Shown here: positions 17,100 through 25,346 of the stretch, one piece after another | Numbering within the stretch: position 1 is the first letter of the stretch | Layout: the number at the start of each line of letters is the position of its first letter | Origin: Pseudoflavonifractor sp. Marseille-P3106 | Lineage (GTDB): Bacteria > Bacillota > Clostridia > Oscillospirales > Oscillospiraceae | DNA length: 64,000 bases | Assembly: GCA_900169975.1 (NCBI GenBank) | Contig: LT827124.1 | Span: 186,001-250,000 of the forward strand | Reading direction: 5' to 3' | Notes under the pieces: generated by a model | The model's input: only the letters and a program-made list of their open reading frames with translations | What the model was told of the DNA's origin: nothing | Database searches by the model: none | Made by a program: the position numbers and the translations under genes

Positions 17100-17180
17100 T
17101 CAGCGGTGCCGGTACCCGGTAATGAAAGTCATGACCATGCAGATAACAGCGCCCCAGGCCCAGAAACGGTGGTGCTTCAT
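17100..17180 (-). CDS. 26-residue membrane peptide in P1B operon
   Basis: A very short gene: the peptide begins MKHHRFWAWG, continues with a hydrophobic stretch (AVICMVMTFITG) and ends YRHR. The basic, His-bearing ends flank one membrane helix. GGGAGGGA lies 9 nt before the ATG, and it is followed 19 nt later by the PacL-like gene. I believe similar peptides occur beside P1B ATPases in Clostridia, but this is from memory. A role as a small regulator or third subunit of the pump is inference; the His pair could bind metal. Confidence 0.6.
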   Translation of the reverse strand: MKHHRFWAWGAVICMVMTFITGYRHR

Positions 17181-17254
17181 TGGATAGTCCCTCCCTCGCC
17201 AGACATGGCACCTTATTTCGGTCGCTTATAATAACATAAGAATTTGAGGTTTTT

Positions 17255-18157
17255 CTATCTGTTCTGGTCAGGAACCGTTGTAAATGGATTTTTATTTGCG
17301 TTCCGGCGGAATTGGGCGGGCGGCATATGGTAACGCCGCTTAAAGGCGATTCCAAATTGGCTGACGCTGGAATAGCCCACCACCGTGGAGATCTGGAGTA
17401 CGGACTGGGTCGTAGTCGTGAGGAGCTCCGCGGCCCGGGCCATGCGCTGCTCCAGAAGATACTGGTGGACTGGGACCCCATAAACCTGGCGGAAACAGGA
17501 CTTCAACGCTGTGCCGGAAATTCGGAACTGCTGAGACAGGCTCCGAACTGTCAACCGCTCGTCCAGGTGTCCCACCATGTATTTCTGGATCTCGCGTATG
17601 GTCTCGATCTGGCTTTGGGTATGGTAATCGCACTGCGGTGTCAGGGCCAGCCCCTCCCGCTGCGCGTGGAGCAGGAACAGGACTTCCAGCGCCTTGATAA
17701 CATAGTAGTCCCCGATATGTCCCAGCTGCATATAGTCCAAGGCAGAAAACAGAGCTTCGCTCCAGAGTGCCGCTCTCAACATACAGGGATCATTCCAGGC
17801 GCGGGAGATGGACTCTCCCAGGTCGGAGTGCATGGCACGCAGGGTCGACCATGCGGTTTTCGCTTCCATCCGAACAAGGGTGCCGTAGAATGGCTCTGAA
17901 GCAAACCGTCCCCGGTACGCTTCTGTGCGGACCGGGAGAAACAGCACCTGATCGGTGCTGAGGCTAAGACGCCGGTGGCCGGCCCATTCCAAAAAAAGCC
18001 CGCCTTTGCGGCAGAATAGGATCTCCAGCGCCTCAGACTCCTGAATAAACAGGAACTCTTCCGAGGGGGGTACCCCTTCCAGCCGGAAGATAGCCGCCTG
18101 CTCCGCGGGCAACTGGGTAACGGTCCAGCCGTCCCAGGATAAAAGTGCGTCCAGCAT
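17255..18157 (-). CDS. AraC-family transcriptional regulator
   Basis: A 300-residue regulator: residues 1-190 form a cupin-like sensing half, and about 195-295 is the double helix-turn-helix of AraC (LSQQFRISGTALKSCFRQVYG, then a second helix pair with VGYSSVSQFGIAFKRRY). It is placed 5 nt after the HMA gene and is followed by the peptide and pump genes, so it probably activates this operon in response to a metal or metal-loaded ligand. It resembles in architecture the AraC proteins of the two uptake cassettes (45017, 56244). Confidence 0.88.
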   Translation of the reverse strand: MLDALLSWDGWTVTQLPAEQAAIFRLEGVPPSEEFLFIQESEALEILFCRKGGLFLEWAGHRRLSLSTDQVLFLPVRTEAYRGRFASEPFYGTLVRMEAKTAWSTLRAMHSDLGESISRAWNDPCMLRAALWSEALFSALDYMQLGHIGDYYVIKALEVLFLLHAQREGLALTPQCDYHTQSQIETIREIQKYMVGHLDERLTVRSLSQQFRISGTALKSCFRQVYGVPVHQYLLEQRMARAAELLTTTTQSVLQISTVVGYSSVSQFGIAFKRRYHMPPAQFRRNANKNPFTTVPDQNR

Positions 18158-18162
18158 GGCGC

Positions 18163-18417
18163 TTACTTTCGGAAGGAGAACAGGCCCTTCTTCTCATAAG
18201 GGGCTGACTGGATGGAAAGGACCTGATAGCCTGTGGCGGAGATCGCACCGCGCAGGGCGTCCTCGTCCAATCTATTCTCACACAGAATCTGCGTCTGCCC
18301 TTTGCTGTGAGACGAGGTGACCTTTTTAACGGGAAATGCCTTGCGGATCGCGTCGTTGACATGGGCTTCACACATAGAGCAGGCCATTCCTTCCACCACG
18401 ATGGTATATTGGAGCAT
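18163..18417 (-). CDS. HMA-domain metal-binding protein (CopZ-like)
   Basis: An 84-residue soluble heavy-metal-associated domain with the ferredoxin-like fold and a metal motif GMACSMC (residues 10-16), giving two Cys ligands. It is first in the operon with the P1B ATPase, so it probably delivers or buffers the ion, although the pump's own N-terminal HMA domain lacks CxxC. A short tail (KKGLFSFRK) follows the domain. Two GGTTAG-type boxes and a promoter lie upstream (18437-18580). Confidence 0.85.
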   Translation of the reverse strand: MLQYTIVVEGMACSMCEAHVNDAIRKAFPVKKVTSSHSKGQTQILCENRLDEDALRGAISATGYQVLSIQSAPYEKKGLFSFRK

Positions 18418-18436
18418 AACAGTTTCCTCCTCATTT

Positions 18437-18580
18437 TGTTAGTTTTAGCTAACCTCTCAGCAAAATGAAACGCCAAAGAAACAGTTTTCAGGTACCTTCG
18501 CGTATCTGAACTCCTGATTTTGGCGCCCAGAAGTTAGTTCTTGCTAACCCAATAATAGCATAAATCTCAAGATTCTGCAA
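18437..18580 (-). promoter_or_regulatory. Promoter with two GGTTAG-N6-CTAACC-type boxes (HMA/P1B operon)
   Basis: On the minus strand, -35 TTGCAG (18580-18575) and -10 TATTAT (18557-18552) are 17 nt apart. One box (18532-18549, GGTTAG-N6-CTAACT on this strand) starts 2 nt after the -10, and a second (18437-18454) lies about 80 nt downstream, close to the start codon at 18417. Two boxes could allow looping or stronger repression. Confidence 0.7.
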
Positions 18581-18683
18581 GTCTTTTGGTGGGCGAAGCA
18601 ATCATAAGTGTGCGTTTTACAGCCAATCTATCCTGGCAAAAAGCGCAACTGTTCAAGAGATGAAAAAGGTGGTATGCTCTACT

Positions 18684-18829
18684 TGTATTTAGGTCAGATT
18701 TTGTAGGTCAGATTTTTACCCGCGAGGGGCCAATGCGCCCCGAGCGGAGACTTGTCAGAACCTAAATACCGGACCGACCACGCACAAAAACCGCAGTTGC
18801 CCCATTCAGGGGTGGCTGCGGCTTTTTTT
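18684..18829 (+). ncRNA. Candidate structured small RNA upstream of helicase gene
   Basis: The closing stem would be GTATTTAGGT (18685-18694) paired with ACCTAAATAC (18760-18769). Inside are a direct repeat (AGGTCAGATTTT twice, 18691-18702 and 18705-18716) and a GC-rich hairpin (GAGGGGC...GCCCCGAG, near 18724-18743). An extended -10 (TGGTATGCT, ending 18678) lies just before it and a strong terminator ends it at 18829. No long reading frame covers it. This is about 145 nt of possible free RNA, or alternatively a leader, origin or attachment structure of the element. It also fills most of the gene-free stretch 18418-18862. Confidence 0.5.
18791..18829. terminator. Terminator before the helicase gene
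   Basis: The stem CCGCAGTTGCCCC / GGGGTGGCTGCGG with one bulge is followed by CTTTTTTT. A-rich sequence on the other side makes it bidirectional. The helicase start is only 33 nt downstream, so the helicase needs read-through or its promoter is upstream of the RNA. Confidence 0.85.
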
Positions 18830-18862
18830 GTGCATCAAACACAGAAAGGAGACAGACCATGA

Positions 18863-21800
18863 ATGAGCACAAGCAAACTGATGAAGGTCACCTACTACGA
18901 CCCCAAAAGCCAAATCCGCCTCCTCTGCTACGCCGACACCGTAGTATGGGACACCAAACCCACGCCGACCCTTACCGCTTTGCGGTTTGGCGGCTACCCG
19001 GAGCGTGTGCAGGGACTCGCAGACGCAATTTATGGCGGGGCTACCATCGAAATCGAGGACGGTAAAGACACCTACTCCTTGAAAACCCTCACCAGGCAGT
19101 ACCGCCGGGAACTTAGCCATGACGGAGTGTACGCAGAGGCTACCCTGATCGCAGAGGATGACGGCCAATCCGCCAAACAGAATGCTGGCGACAAGGATGA
19201 GCCGGACAAGGACAAGAACGACGAGGACGACGATCAAATCCAGCAGGATCTCCCGCCGCGCAATACCTACATTTTCTGCACACCGGGGGAACGCCGGGAG
19301 TTGTTCGACGCGGTGGACCAAAAGACCGCCGTTCCCATGATCCCGGAGTACCAGGATTATGTCCTCACGGAACTGCAAAAGAGGAATATCCTGCGGCCAC
19401 TTCAGGTCAAGTCCCTGTCCCGTAAGCTGGAGGCGTGGCTTCTGCGCTGTGAGGAGAAGGACAAAAACATCGTCGCGGTCATGGAGGATGGACTCAAAAG
19501 CGGAGCGATCTCCATTCCGGGTGCGACCGTCGGCCTAAACCCGCTGGACGAAATCAACTCTATCACGGAATACCTCAATACCTTCGGCGTTACCGTGGCG
19601 GAGCGGATCAAGAAGCTGTTCGTACCGCTCTTTGACCCTGCAACGGAATCTCTGTCCCCGGAAGTGCTGGCAATCAACCAGTACATTGAGGATCACGCCG
19701 GCTATCCCCTCTACGACGCCCAGCTTGCGGTGGCAGAGGCCATCAAGCGCCAGCTGGAGCGGAGCAAGGTGGGGCTCATTGTGGCAGAATGCGGCTCTGG
19801 AAAATCTAAGATTGGAGCGGTATCCATCGCCGCAACGGCTGCGGGACTTCTTTCCCACCAGATGTCCGTCAAGGTGAGCAAGACTTTTAACCTGATCCTG
19901 TGCCCCTCCCATGTAACCGAGAAATGGGTGCGTGAACTGGAGGAGACCGTACCGAATGCCTTCGCCGCCGTAGTCCATACCCCTGCGGAGCTGGATCACC
20001 TGTACCAGATGTTTGAGCGGGGGAACAAATTCTGTTTCGCCGTCCTCTCCAAGGAAAAGGCCCGGGATGGCTACATGAGGGCCCCGGCGGTCATTTACCG
20101 GCCGTGGAATCGCGAGGCGCTTCCCATTGAGCGCAATCCTCCGCTTCACGATGGGGCGGACATAGACGGCAACCCGCACAAGCCGGTGTTCTGCTGCCCG
20201 GAGTGCGGCGCCGTGGTCATGGCCGAATTTACACAGGACGGCGTATCCTATCGGGTCCCGGCCAAGTCCTACTATTTTCGGCGGGAGCACAGCGGCAATC
20301 ACAAATGCGCCGCCTGCGGCGCCCCTCTGTGGTCAGCCCTGAATCCGGATGCCTGGCGTAGGCAGAAAAAGTGGGCCAAGATCGGGGATTACGGCTTTGT
20401 TTACCGCCCGCTGGTCTATGAGCACTTCAAAAAAGCCGGCGGAGAGGGTCAGCTCCAGAAGCTCTATGAGATTCAAGACCACCCGGACGCCTGCTTTCCG
20501 GCCAGAGGCGCTTACCGCGCTTATGCGCTGAGCTCCTACATCAAACGCAAGTACAAAGGCAAAATCTATGGCCTGATTGTGGATGAACTTCACGAATACT
20601 CCAATAAGTCGGGCCAGGGAGAAGCCATGGCCGAGCTCTACGGCACGGCAAAAAAGGTGGTAGGCATGACCGCCACCCTGATCAACGGGTACAGCTCGGG
20701 GATATTCCATCTCCTCTACCGGATCTGCCCCGCACAGATGCGCAAGGACAACAAACGGTATGAAAATCCCTCCAAATTTGATGCGGAGTACGGCGTGATC
20801 CAGAACACCTATGTGGAACAGGAGCCGGAATACAATTCCAACCGCCGTACCGTGCAGAGCAAGAAGAACTCCCGGCTTCTGCCGGGCGTCTCGCCGCTGG
20901 TCTATTCCCGCTTCCTGCTGGACAAGGCCGCGTTTCTTTCCCTGACCGACATGGGCAAGGACCTGCCGGAGTACGAGGAGATCCCTGTTGCGCTGAAGAT
21001 GCCCGCAGCGGTGGAAGCAGAGTACAAGGAAATCGAAAAAGAACTCAAATTTGTCCTGAAAAATGACAAAAAGGCCGCAAAGAAAATTTTGTCCGCCTAT
21101 CTCAATCTTCTGACCGCCTACCCGGATCAGCCCTATGAGCAAAAGCCCGTTTATCATCCTTTGGACGGCCACCCGATTGTAACACCGGAAGACACAGTGG
21201 CTCCCGGTACAATCCTCCCTAAGGATGAAGAGGTGCTGAATATCGTGGAGCGGAAGATTGCCGCAGGGGAAAAGGTGCTCATCTACACCAACTGGACGCG
21301 GCTGGACAGCCAGATGAGGCTTCAAACGCTGCTAACCGCCCGTGGGTGGAACACCATCATTATGCCGGCCAAGGTCAAACCGGCAAAGCGGGAGCAATGG
21401 GTAGCGGACCGGCTCAGCGCCGGGCTCCAGGTCCTGATTGCAAATCCGACCCTTGTGCAAACGGGCCTTGACCTGAACGCTTTTACCACGCTGATCTTTT
21501 ATGACACCGGCTATAAGCTGTTCACACTGAGGCAGGCCAGCCGGCGGAGCTGGCGGATCAACCAGACTGCCCCGCGGGTAGAGGTCTATATGTTTTACTA
21601 TCGGGACACCATGCAGCACAAGGCGATCAAGCTCATGGCCTCCAAGCTGGCTGTGGCGGGAATTATCGAGGGCTCGTTCTCAGAGGAGGGCCTTGCCGCC
21701 ATGTCCGAGTGCGAGGATATGACCACCCTGATGGCCAAGGAGCTGATGCTTGGCATCAAGGACAGCGTGGAGGATGTTTCCGCCATGTTCAAGCGCATGG

Positions 21801-22072
21801 CAAATCTCAAACCTCAGGCCGCCGCATGGTCTATTTTCGCGGAGGCCCCCACCGCCCAGGATGAAACGGTACTGGTAAAGAAAGCAGTCAATGAGCCAAT
21901 CGTGGAATTCACCTTTGGAAATCCAGTCCCGCTCCAGACGCCAAAGCCGGTTATCGCGGCAACACCTGTTTCGACACCTATGCCGAAGGCCGCAGTCAAG
22001 CCCCACGCAAAGCGCAAGTCGGCCAAGGCTGTGATCAGTGAGGACCAGATCCCGCTGTTCAAAATTGCATAA
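18863..22072 (+). CDS. SF2 (SNF2-like) helicase with zinc fingers, mobile element
   Basis: A 1069-residue ATP-dependent helicase or translocase. It has Walker A AECGSGKSK (bases about 19785-19811), a DELH box (20582-20593), motif III GMTATL (about 20662-20680) and a C-terminal RecA domain with QTGLDLN and RQASRRSWRINQ. Between the RecA motifs is a zinc-ribbon pair, CPEC (about 20197) and CAAC (about 20308). An acidic Asp/Glu-rich linker lies near residues 105-130. The start is uncertain: GGAGA precedes an out-of-frame ATG at 18859, so 18863 or ATG 18881 may be used. It is the first gene of a long rightward operon. Confidence 0.85.
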   Translation: MSTSKLMKVTYYDPKSQIRLLCYADTVVWDTKPTPTLTALRFGGYPERVQGLADAIYGGATIEIEDGKDTYSLKTLTRQYRRELSHDGVYAEATLIAEDDGQSAKQNAGDKDEPDKDKNDEDDDQIQQDLPPRNTYIFCTPGERRELFDAVDQKTAVPMIPEYQDYVLTELQKRNILRPLQVKSLSRKLEAWLLRCEEKDKNIVAVMEDGLKSGAISIPGATVGLNPLDEINSITEYLNTFGVTVAERIKKLFVPLFDPATESLSPEVLAINQYIEDHAGYPLYDAQLAVAEAIKRQLERSKVGLIVAECGSGKSKIGAVSIAATAAGLLSHQMSVKVSKTFNLILCPSHVTEKWVRELEETVPNAFAAVVHTPAELDHLYQMFERGNKFCFAVLSKEKARDGYMRAPAVIYRPWNREALPIERNPPLHDGADIDGNPHKPVFCCPECGAVVMAEFTQDGVSYRVPAKSYYFRREHSGNHKCAACGAPLWSALNPDAWRRQKKWAKIGDYGFVYRPLVYEHFKKAGGEGQLQKLYEIQDHPDACFPARGAYRAYALSSYIKRKYKGKIYGLIVDELHEYSNKSGQGEAMAELYGTAKKVVGMTATLINGYSSGIFHLLYRICPAQMRKDNKRYENPSKFDAEYGVIQNTYVEQEPEYNSNRRTVQSKKNSRLLPGVSPLVYSRFLLDKAAFLSLTDMGKDLPEYEEIPVALKMPAAVEAEYKEIEKELKFVLKNDKKAAKKILSAYLNLLTAYPDQPYEQKPVYHPLDGHPIVTPEDTVAPGTILPKDEEVLNIVERKIAAGEKVLIYTNWTRLDSQMRLQTLLTARGWNTIIMPAKVKPAKREQWVADRLSAGLQVLIANPTLVQTGLDLNAFTTLIFYDTGYKLFTLRQASRRSWRINQTAPRVEVYMFYYRDTMQHKAIKLMASKLAVAGIIEGSFSEEGLAAMSECEDMTTLMAKELMLGIKDSVEDVSAMFKRMANLKPQAAAWSIFAEAPTAQDETVLVKKAVNEPIVEFTFGNPVPLQTPKPVIAATPVSTPMPKAAVKPHAKRKSAKAVISEDQIPLFKIA

Positions 22073-22085
22073 AGGAGAATGACCT

Positions 22086-22574
22086 ATGAATGATAATCCT
22101 TTTGAAATCAAGGAGGAAGCGTGCGCTTCCTCCCCGGACCACCGCCGCTACCTGCTGATCCAGGCCGTAGACACGGAGACCGGGGAAATTGTTTGGGCCG
22201 TGGGCGACGACCAGATATGCGCCGTCACGCGTGCCGACTTTATCCGAACGCCTGAAATCCGGTACAACGATGTTCTCATCCAGGAGTTTCCCTACAAGGA
22301 GAACACACCGGAGAGCGTCGGCCGCTGGCGCCCTCTGATTGAGGAACTGGTAAAGCTCACGCTGGCAAAATACCGGACACTGGACGGCCTTGCCCGTGCA
22401 TACCCTCAGTGGGTCCCAGAGGAAACGGTTTTGCCGTTCCCCCGGCAGGCTCTTGAGAGCGCCGAGCACATCATTTTCCACGACAATGGGATCTGCGAGA
22501 TGATTCCGCGTGCGGGCAGTTCCAAGGCAAACATCGTCCCGCCCACCGCCGCTGATTGTGGGGAGGAGTGCTGA
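22086..22574 (+). CDS. Hypothetical protein, mobile element
   Basis: A 162-residue soluble protein that I do not recognise. It has a beta-rich start (RYLLIQAVDTETGEIVWAVG) and a helical middle with RWRPLIEELVKLTLAKY. There is no clear motif, signal or membrane helix. GGAGA lies before the ATG and it sits 13 nt after the helicase. The beta-clamp gene follows with 1 nt between stop and start. Confidence 0.7.
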   Translation: MNDNPFEIKEEACASSPDHRRYLLIQAVDTETGEIVWAVGDDQICAVTRADFIRTPEIRYNDVLIQEFPYKENTPESVGRWRPLIEELVKLTLAKYRTLDGLARAYPQWVPEETVLPFPRQALESAEHIIFHDNGICEMIPRAGSSKANIVPPTAADCGEEC

Positions 22575-22575
22575 A

Positions 22576-23688
22576 ATGCTCGTTCATGTCAAACGCGATG
22601 AACTCCTTGCCATCGCCGCCCAGACCGCAAAGGCGGCGCCGAAAACCGCAACCTCAGAGGCAGTCCTGGGCATTCATGTAGAGGCGGACAGCCGAAGGTC
22701 CATGCTCACGCTGACCGCTACCAACTACGAAATCGTGATCCGCGCCTCCATGGGCGCCTCTGTGGAACAGTCCGGAAGCGTTGTCATCAGCGCCGCCTTA
22801 TTCCCCGCGGCCATAGCCAGCCTTCCCGAACAGGATGTGGACCTGGAGACGGAACATCCCGGCCAGCTGACCATTCGCTCCGGGCACGCACGATTTCGCC
22901 TGTCCGCGCTCTCCGGGGACAAGTACCCCATGCCGGAGCTCCCCTTTCCGGACGACACCCTGCCTGTCAGCGGGCTTCGTTCGCTGGCGCGCAATACACT
23001 GTTCGCCGTTGCGGAAGATGGGGTGCCCTCGCCGCCCATGAAATGCGTCCGGCTCCATGTCGGACCGGACGGACTGAAAGCGTCCGCCTCAAATGGCTTT
23101 TGCATCATGGAGGCAGATGGCGATAAGCAGTGCAAAGGGCAGATCGAGCTGCTGCTGCCTGCCCGATCTCTCAAAGTCCTGGCCTCCCTCTCAAATGACA
23201 GCGATGTTTACGAGATGGGGGTGACTGGGAAAAGCCTGGTGTTCTGGAGCGGCACCTTGCTCTTTTCCGCCCGGCTGGTGGAAGGGAAATTCCCGAATAC
23301 CAGCGGTATTTTTGAGCAGTTCAAGTGCCAATACTCCGTCCATCTGGATGCCGCCGAGTTTATCCGCGCCCTTGAGGTCGCAGAGTCCGTCTCGGAAAGC
23401 AACCACCGGGTCGAGCTTACCTTTGGTGAGCATGAGATTACGGTAAGCGCCGAAAGCGCCTGCGGCAGATCTTCCGCCCCGGTCAAGGCCCTGGTGCTCA
23501 ATGCACCCAAACAGCCATTTTACTACAACTCCAGGAAACTGCTAGAGTATTTGCGCCTGGAGAAGGAGAAGATCACGCTGGAATTTGACAAATTCGGCCT
23601 TCTCGTGGTCCGTTCCGGCTCCACCCGGTATGTGCAGTCTCCCATGAGGGCGCCTGTTCAGGCGGCTGAAACCGGCAAGGCGGCGTAA
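22576..23688 (+). CDS. dnaN: DNA polymerase III beta sliding clamp homologue (element-encoded)
   Basis: A 370-residue ring protein of the DnaN family. The three-domain pattern is visible: residues 1-120 (MLVHVKRDELLAIAAQTAKA... with DRR-like and LTATNYEI motifs), 125-245 and 250-360, and the usual FRLSALSGDKYPMPE segment. The length is close to the normal 370-380. ATG 22576 was chosen because GGGAGGAG precedes it. This is not the chromosomal dnaN, which sits beside dnaA; a clamp carried by a mobile element would recruit host or element polymerase to its own forks. Confidence 0.9.
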   Translation: MLVHVKRDELLAIAAQTAKAAPKTATSEAVLGIHVEADSRRSMLTLTATNYEIVIRASMGASVEQSGSVVISAALFPAAIASLPEQDVDLETEHPGQLTIRSGHARFRLSALSGDKYPMPELPFPDDTLPVSGLRSLARNTLFAVAEDGVPSPPMKCVRLHVGPDGLKASASNGFCIMEADGDKQCKGQIELLLPARSLKVLASLSNDSDVYEMGVTGKSLVFWSGTLLFSARLVEGKFPNTSGIFEQFKCQYSVHLDAAEFIRALEVAESVSESNHRVELTFGEHEITVSAESACGRSSAPVKALVLNAPKQPFYYNSRKLLEYLRLEKEKITLEFDKFGLLVVRSGSTRYVQSPMRAPVQAAETGKAA

Positions 23689-23712
23689 GAAACGGAGGCG
23701 ATCCATGCCTAT

Positions 23713-24090
23713 ATGAAAATTCCCACGATCTGCCGCTACTGCGGCGGAAAAATCATCAAGTCCACGACCCGGGCGCTCTACCCCAAAGGCAGCGAGCCGA
23801 TTTATCTGTGCGTCAACTGCAACGCCTATGTAGGCTGTTACCCCGACGGAAGCCCAATGGGGAAAGTAGCCAACACGGTCCTGCGGCTAAAGCGTCAGGA
23901 GACACATCGGATCTTCGACCGCTTTTGGCGGGAGCAGGGCTGGACGCGGAGCGCGGCCTACCGCTGGCTGGCGCAAAATCTTCACCTGAAGGAACACGAA
24001 ACCCACATCGGCATGATGGAAATGGACGAATGCGAACAGGTGATCCGACTGTGCCGGAAATACGGCAAACACAAAAAGGAGGCGGCATAA
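23713..24090 (+). CDS. Zinc-finger protein (DUF3268-like)
   Basis: A 125-residue protein with an N-terminal CRYCG (residues 8-12) and a CVNCN pair (33-37) that form one zinc ribbon, then a helical part with HRIFDRFWREQGW typical of the DUF3268 zinc-finger family of phages and conjugative elements. GGAGG lies rather far upstream (about 15 nt) and covers a 3-codon reading frame (ATG CCT ATA TGA at 23705). Its TAA overlaps the next ATG by 1 nt. Confidence 0.75.
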   Translation: MKIPTICRYCGGKIIKSTTRALYPKGSEPIYLCVNCNAYVGCYPDGSPMGKVANTVLRLKRQETHRIFDRFWREQGWTRSAAYRWLAQNLHLKEHETHIGMMEMDECEQVIRLCRKYGKHKKEAA

Positions 24091-24536
24091 TGCCAACTTG
24101 TCAAAAGAAAGATCAGCTCTGCCGGTGCATCGACTGGCCCGATGAAGATTTCGATGTGGAAATCGACCACTTCATCCGAAACTTTGAATTTCTCCATGTA
24201 GAACTGGAGTACGCTTCCCTGGACGCAAGGGAGCCTGTCCGTGTGTGCAGAATCGGCCGGTGCCGCGTGTGCGGGGGCCGTATGTGCGACGGCACAACAC
24301 TGCCACCCGAAAAAACAGTCAGAGAACTGATGCCGACAATCTGCCTTTTGGCCGGTCTGGCGTTCCAGCAGTTCGGGTATCCTCTTCCGGCCGGAACGAG
24401 CAGCTTTCGGGAAGTGTTTCCGACGCTGTTTCACGAGGAGGACCAAGCCTTTGCAAAGCAATGGCTCTCGGAGCCAGAAGGCTGGCATCTTATGGAGCTG
24501 TGCTGCGGCGACGGAAGCGGGGGTACGGAGAGATGA
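24090..24536 (+). CDS. Cys-rich hypothetical protein
   Basis: A 148-residue protein with C-x2-CGG (RCRVCGG, near residues 53-59) in the middle and the pattern LFHEEDQAFAKQWL near the end. The same pattern, with LEY-SL-EP before the Cys pair, occurs in the gene at 25339, so the two share a domain. The start overlaps the previous stop (TAATG), as expected in a compact operon. Function unknown. Confidence 0.72.
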   Translation: MPTCQKKDQLCRCIDWPDEDFDVEIDHFIRNFEFLHVELEYASLDAREPVRVCRIGRCRVCGGRMCDGTTLPPEKTVRELMPTICLLAGLAFQQFGYPLPAGTSSFREVFPTLFHEEDQAFAKQWLSEPEGWHLMELCCGDGSGGTER

Positions 24537-25063
24537 AGAAAAAGAAGATCACCTTTTCTGAGCCCAACTGCCGTTTCGGCTGCCCGCATTTCAAGAGCGT
24601 CGGGTCTGTGCTGAACGAAACCTGCTACTGCATGAAAAAGGGCAAAAAGGGCAGGCGTTTGGGGAAGAAAGACCTGAAACGCAGACCTCCCGAATGGTGC
24701 CCCCGCCGCCTGAAAACACCCGTCTGCCGTATCTACGGCTTCAAGGACGAGATGCACGAGGCCCTGGAGCTGGATAACCGGCTGAACTTTGAGCCGGACA
24801 AACACGATTGGTATTTTCCATCGTCCCACCACTACCAGCTCCAGAGCGAGTTTCCACTGGGCATGACTGCTGAGCAGTTTTACAACGCGCTCCAGGAGGA
24901 GCCGGTGGAGAGTGTGCTCAACGGCACGCCGCTGAAAAATGGCGAATTGATCGAAATTGACGACGGCCTGGCTTCTCATTTCTTCTACTGTTATAGCCAG
25001 AGTACCGTCCTTCCGGCAAAGGTGTTCGGCCTCGAACATGAGGGAGGCGCGCACCATGCCTGA
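24533..25063 (+). CDS. Hypothetical protein with N-terminal Cys cluster
   Basis: A 176-residue protein beginning with a basic stretch and cysteines at residues 13, 17, 31, 33 and 56, then a helical acidic part. I do not recognise it. It overlaps its neighbours by 4 and 8 nt. The Cys cluster suggests metal binding, perhaps a zinc-stabilised fold, as in many genes of this operon. Confidence 0.68.
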   Translation: MKKKKITFSEPNCRFGCPHFKSVGSVLNETCYCMKKGKKGRRLGKKDLKRRPPEWCPRRLKTPVCRIYGFKDEMHEALELDNRLNFEPDKHDWYFPSSHHYQLQSEFPLGMTAEQFYNALQEEPVESVLNGTPLKNGELIEIDDGLASHFFYCYSQSTVLPAKVFGLEHEGGAHHA

Positions 25064-25346
25064 GCACACCGCCGCTCCAAGTGAGCAGACAGCACCCATG
25101 CGGCTTGCTAAAATCCTGGATAGCTTTATCCCGGGGATGCACGACACTCCCTGCAGAATCGCTATCTTTACCGATGGCCGCAAAATCAAAGTATTTGAAA
25201 AGGTCTATTTCCGCAGGCCGGCGTTCGATCCCCCGCTTCCGCAGACCTGGGAACGAAACTACTGGCTGGAGCGGTATCAGACTCCGCAGGCGGTGGAAAA
25301 CCATCTGCAAAAAAATGGACTGTTAAAGGAGAATAGCCATGAATGA
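25056..25346 (+). CDS. Small hypothetical protein
   Basis: A 96-residue protein. A central basic, aromatic segment (KIKVFEKVYFRRPAFDPP) suggests nucleic-acid contact, but no family is recognised. ATG 25056 follows GGAGG at suitable spacing and overlaps the previous stop by 8 nt; its own end overlaps the next gene by 8 nt. Confidence 0.65.
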   Translation: MPEHTAAPSEQTAPMRLAKILDSFIPGMHDTPCRIAIFTDGRKIKVFEKVYFRRPAFDPPLPQTWERNYWLERYQTPQAVENHLQKNGLLKENSHE

